A stretch of DNA of 7,697 nt, from positions 1-7,697 of the forward strand of contig CAIZKE010000117.1 of NCBI GenBank assembly GCA_903933475.1, in the 5' to 3' direction. The notes below the pieces were generated by a model. The model saw only the letters and a list, made by a program, of their open reading frames with translations, did not search any database and was not told where the DNA came from. This DNA comes from an uncultured Alphaproteobacteria bacterium. Lineage in GTDB: Bacteria; Pseudomonadota; Alphaproteobacteria; Caulobacterales; Caulobacteraceae. Made by a program: the position numbers and the translations under genes. Below are positions 5,814-7,697 of this stretch, piece by piece. The first letter of the stretch is position 1. Each line of letters starts with the position of its first letter.

Positions 5814-7381
5814 CCGAACAGGCCGTGCAGCCACCAGCGCACCGGCCGGTCATGGTCGTGCAGGCCCGAGCGGAAGACCCAGAGCCGGGCCCCGTCCTGG
5901 TCTTCCACCCGGTAATAGTCCCGCACCTGGTCGGTCCGCACCGCCTCGATACCGGTCCGCCACCATTCCGCGCCGATCCGCTCGGGCCCCTCGGCCAGGC
6001 GGATGCGATGCACCCGCCCCCGCCAGCGGAACTGCCGGGGCGGCTCGTCCGGGGTCAGGGCGATCACCGCCTCCAGGACCTCGGGACGGGGCAGGAGGCG
6101 TAAGGGGCGGGGGCGCCAGGCGGGCCAGCCGCCGGCGGGGCCAGCCTGCGCCTCCCGGGCCGCAGCCCGGTGCACCGAGCGTTCGGGAACATGGCTGGCC
6201 AGGGGCCGGCTGCGCCAGACCCGCCGGGCCCCGAGCCGGGCGGTCAGCCGGTCGATGAGGGGCGCCAGGGCCTCGGGTCCCTCGACCGGCTCCAGCAGGC
6301 TGGCCAGGTCGGACTGGCCTGGCGCCAGGACCTCGGTCTCTGCCGCCTGCAGGCTCACCGCCTCGATCCCGAAGCCGGGGTCCAGGCTCTCCAGCCGGGG
6401 CAGGAAGAGGCGGGCGATGCGGTCCGGGTCGCGGGCCGGGCGGGACAGGCCCAGCTCCAGGCCCACGGGGGCGCCGTCCACCCGGTGGAAGTCCAGGCGG
6501 AAGCGCCGGGCCCCGCGTCCGGACGCCTCCAGCCGCGCGCACAGGCGAAGGGTCGCGTCCCGGCACAGGCGGGCCAGGTCCTCCGGCGCGCTCACCGGCT
6601 CGGCCAGGTCCAGGCGGGCGAACCAGGGGGTCGGCGGGCGGCGGAAGGCCAGGGCCTCGGGGGCCCGGCCCAGGGCCTGGTCCAGGCGTAGCAGGACCTT
6701 GGTGCCAAAGCGCTTGGCCAGGGGGGCCCGGGGCAGGCCGGCCAGCTGGCCGATCCGCCTCAGGCCCAGCCGGGCCAGGCGCTCCACCGCCGCCGGCTCC
6801 AGGCGCAGGGCAGTGGTCGGCAGGCCGGCCAGTTCGGGCGCGAGGGGCTGGGCCTCCGTCCCGCCGGGTTCCAGGATTCGGGACGCCAGGACCTGCGGGC
6901 CGGCCGCCGCTGCCGGGCTCCGCGCCAGGGCCCAGGCCGCCCCGGCGGTGTCGGCCACGGCGATCCGGCCGGTCAGGCCGTCCCTCGCCAGGCGTGCGGC
7001 CAGGTCGGCGGCCATCTCGGCCTCGCCGCCCCACAGGTGGGAGACGCCGCCGATGTCGAGGAACAGGCCGTCCGGCGGGTCGGGGGCCACGGCGGGGGAA
7101 AAGCGCACACACCAGTCGGCCAGGGCCTCCAGGGCCCGGGCGTCGGCCCCGGGTTCGGCCTCGGCCAGGACCAGGTCGGGACGCAGGGCCCGGGCGTCGG
7201 TCAGGCCCTGGCCGGGGAAGAGTCCCGCCGCTGCGGCCTGCGGACTGACGGCGGTCAGCACCCTCAGGCCCCGGGAAAGACTGGCCAGGGCGAAGGGCTC
7301 AGCCTGCGGCGCTGAAGGCCGCCGGCGCCGCCAGGTCTCGATCGCCCAGTTCGGCGACCAGACGCAGAGGATGCGCGACAT
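5810..7381 (-). CDS. imuB: ImuB, catalytically inactive Y-family polymerase homologue (mutasome hub)
   Basis: 523 residues. In the mutasome ImuB does not polymerise; it binds the β sliding clamp, DnaE2 and ImuA and so brings DnaE2 to DNA. The N-terminus MSRILCVWSPNWAIETW aligns with the Y-family opening (ILxVDxDxFF), but the catalytic aspartate position is W8. The second palm motif reads PDGLFLDIGG near 103-112, where the usual Asp-Glu pair is D104-G105. Two of the three acidic residues are therefore missing. Helix-hairpin-helix-like sequence (LARLGLRRIGQLAGLP) spans about 202-217, followed by a little-finger-like region. QSDLASL at 356-362 is a candidate clamp-binding motif. The C-terminal module from about 425 (RFRWRG-like, AEWW, RDYYRVED, RLWVFR, WWLHGLFG) is typical of ImuB. 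The start ATG lies inside imuA, in another frame, behind AGGGAG at 7393-7388. A longer in-frame extension to 7591 has no family similarity and was not used. Confidence 0.96.
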   Translation of the reverse strand: MSRILCVWSPNWAIETWRRRRPSAPQAEPFALASLSRGLRVLTAVSPQAAAAGLFPGQGLTDARALRPDLVLAEAEPGADARALEALADWCVRFSPAVAPDPPDGLFLDIGGVSHLWGGEAEMAADLAARLARDGLTGRIAVADTAGAAWALARSPAAAAGPQVLASRILEPGGTEAQPLAPELAGLPTTALRLEPAAVERLARLGLRRIGQLAGLPRAPLAKRFGTKVLLRLDQALGRAPEALAFRRPPTPWFARLDLAEPVSAPEDLARLCRDATLRLCARLEASGRGARRFRLDFHRVDGAPVGLELGLSRPARDPDRIARLFLPRLESLDPGFGIEAVSLQAAETEVLAPGQSDLASLLEPVEGPEALAPLIDRLTARLGARRVWRSRPLASHVPERSVHRAAAREAQAGPAGGWPAWRPRPLRLLPRPEVLEAVIALTPDEPPRQFRWRGRVHRIRLAEGPERIGAEWWRTGIEAVRTDQVRDYYRVEDQDGARLWVFRSGLHDHDRPVRWWLHGLFG

Positions 7382-7697
7382 CGGCTTCTCCCTCGTCTGC
7401 GGTCCCGGCGGCTTCCACCAGCCAGGCTCCGCTCCGTCCGCCCCGGCTACGGGCCAGGCGCAGGCGCCAGCGGGGTGGTCCCAAGCCCAGTCCAACAAGG
7501 CCCAGTCCGCCCAGATTTGGCGCGCTGGCCGCTGGCGCCACCCGCCAGCAGGTCGACGCCGCCGTGCCCCCCGCTGTCGCCCCGCCGCCACCGAAAGGTC
7601 GTCGCAGGATCACCAGCCCCGTGCCGCCGCGGGCCTCGCAGGCCAGTTGCAGCCGCCGCCCGGCGGTCAGGTCCACGGCCCCGACCTCGGCCAGCAC
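7299..7697 (-). CDS. imuA: ImuA, C-terminal 132 residues (5' part beyond right edge)
   Basis: The C-terminal half of the RecA-like accessory protein of the ImuA-ImuB-DnaE2 mutasome; the alphaproteobacterial protein is usually ~240 residues. The frame is open to the window edge and the first codon is an internal GTG, so the start lies outside. Recognisable parts are VDLTAGRRLQLACEARGGTGLVIL (visible residues 8-31, the end of the RecA-like core) and CWRVAPAASAPN, followed by the characteristic PRWRLRLARSRGGRSGAWLVE. A Gly-rich stretch (GGGGATAGGTAAS) and a GLGLVGLGLG linker are unusual low-complexity parts. The last ~27 residues overlap imuB by 83 bp in a different frame and resemble the loosely conserved ImuA tail. 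The identification rests on the WRLxLxRxRGGRxGxWLVE block and on position directly before imuB. The SOS promoter and LexA box would be upstream, outside the window. Confidence 0.9.
   Translation of the reverse strand: MLAEVGAVDLTAGRRLQLACEARGGTGLVILRRPFGGGGATAGGTAASTCWRVAPAASAPNLGGLGLVGLGLGPPRWRLRLARSRGGRSGAWLVEAAGTADEGEADVAHPLRLVAELGDRDLAAPAAFSAAG
7388..7393 (-). promoter_or_regulatory. Ribosome binding site of imuB, inside imuA
   Basis: AGGGAG on the minus strand, 6 nt before the imuB ATG (7381-7379) and within the imuA coding sequence. It decides the imuB start in favour of MSRILCVW over the longer in-frame possibility, and it allows initiation before imuA translation ends. Confidence 0.7.

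Noticed and set aside
5814..5834. Extended dnaE2 start at 5834 (7 extra residues)
   Set aside because: The family N-terminus is at MSHYAEL, and the ATG at 5813 forms the typical ATGA overlap with the imuB stop.
2268..5915. 1215-residue open frame on the plus strand opposite dnaE2
   Set aside because: It is an antisense shadow of a GC-rich gene: its product is rich in Gly, Pro, Arg and Gln without domain motifs, while the opposite strand encodes a full DnaE2 with all catalytic residues.
5850..7112. 420-residue minus-strand open frame within imuB in another frame
   Set aside because: A Gly/Pro/Arg-rich shadow frame. imuB in the true frame shows conserved family sequence throughout.
7382..7591. 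Extended imuB start at 7591 (70 extra residues)
   Set aside because: The extension reads as Trp/Arg/Pro-rich sequence overlapping conserved imuA codons. The internal ATG at 7381 has a good ribosome binding site and gives the family N-terminus.

Overview
This is a GC-rich chromosomal segment (about 70% G+C by eye) in which every recognisable gene lies on the minus strand. The gene content, codon bias, gene order imuA-imuB-dnaE2 and a REP-like intergenic repeat all suggest an alphaproteobacterium. Caulobacteraceae (Caulobacter, Phenylobacterium, Brevundimonas) is the most likely family. That placement is an inference from protein and repeat style; no marker gene in the window fixes it.

In the direction of transcription (right to left) the layout is as follows. 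(1) 7697-7299 is the 3' part of imuA. (2) 7381-5810 is imuB, a catalytically dead Y-family polymerase homologue that starts inside imuA. (3) 5813-2616 is dnaE2, the error-prone C-family polymerase, joined to imuB by an ATGA overlap. (4) A 65-bp gap holds a perfect 9-bp hairpin. (5) 2550-1039 is a secreted or periplasmic type-B carboxylesterase. (6) 1038-566 has no gene but carries three tandem copies of a ~122-bp palindromic GC-rich repeat, followed by the pyk leader. (7) 565-1 is the N-terminal 188 codons of pyruvate kinase, which runs off the left edge.

The first three genes form the SOS mutasome. In related bacteria ImuA, ImuB and DnaE2 act together in DNA-damage-induced mutagenesis and lesion bypass: DnaE2 synthesises DNA, ImuB links it to the sliding clamp, and ImuA is a RecA-like accessory protein. 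The two gene overlaps imply tight co-translation. The promoter and LexA box would lie beyond the right edge. The esterase and pyruvate kinase are unrelated in function to the mutasome. The hairpin and the repeat array probably mark transcript or gene-block boundaries.

I see no clearly undescribed multi-gene system. The least explained elements are the repeat array, with its two-inverted-arm architecture and one decayed copy, the long imuA/imuB overlap, and a CtrA-like motif upstream of pyk.
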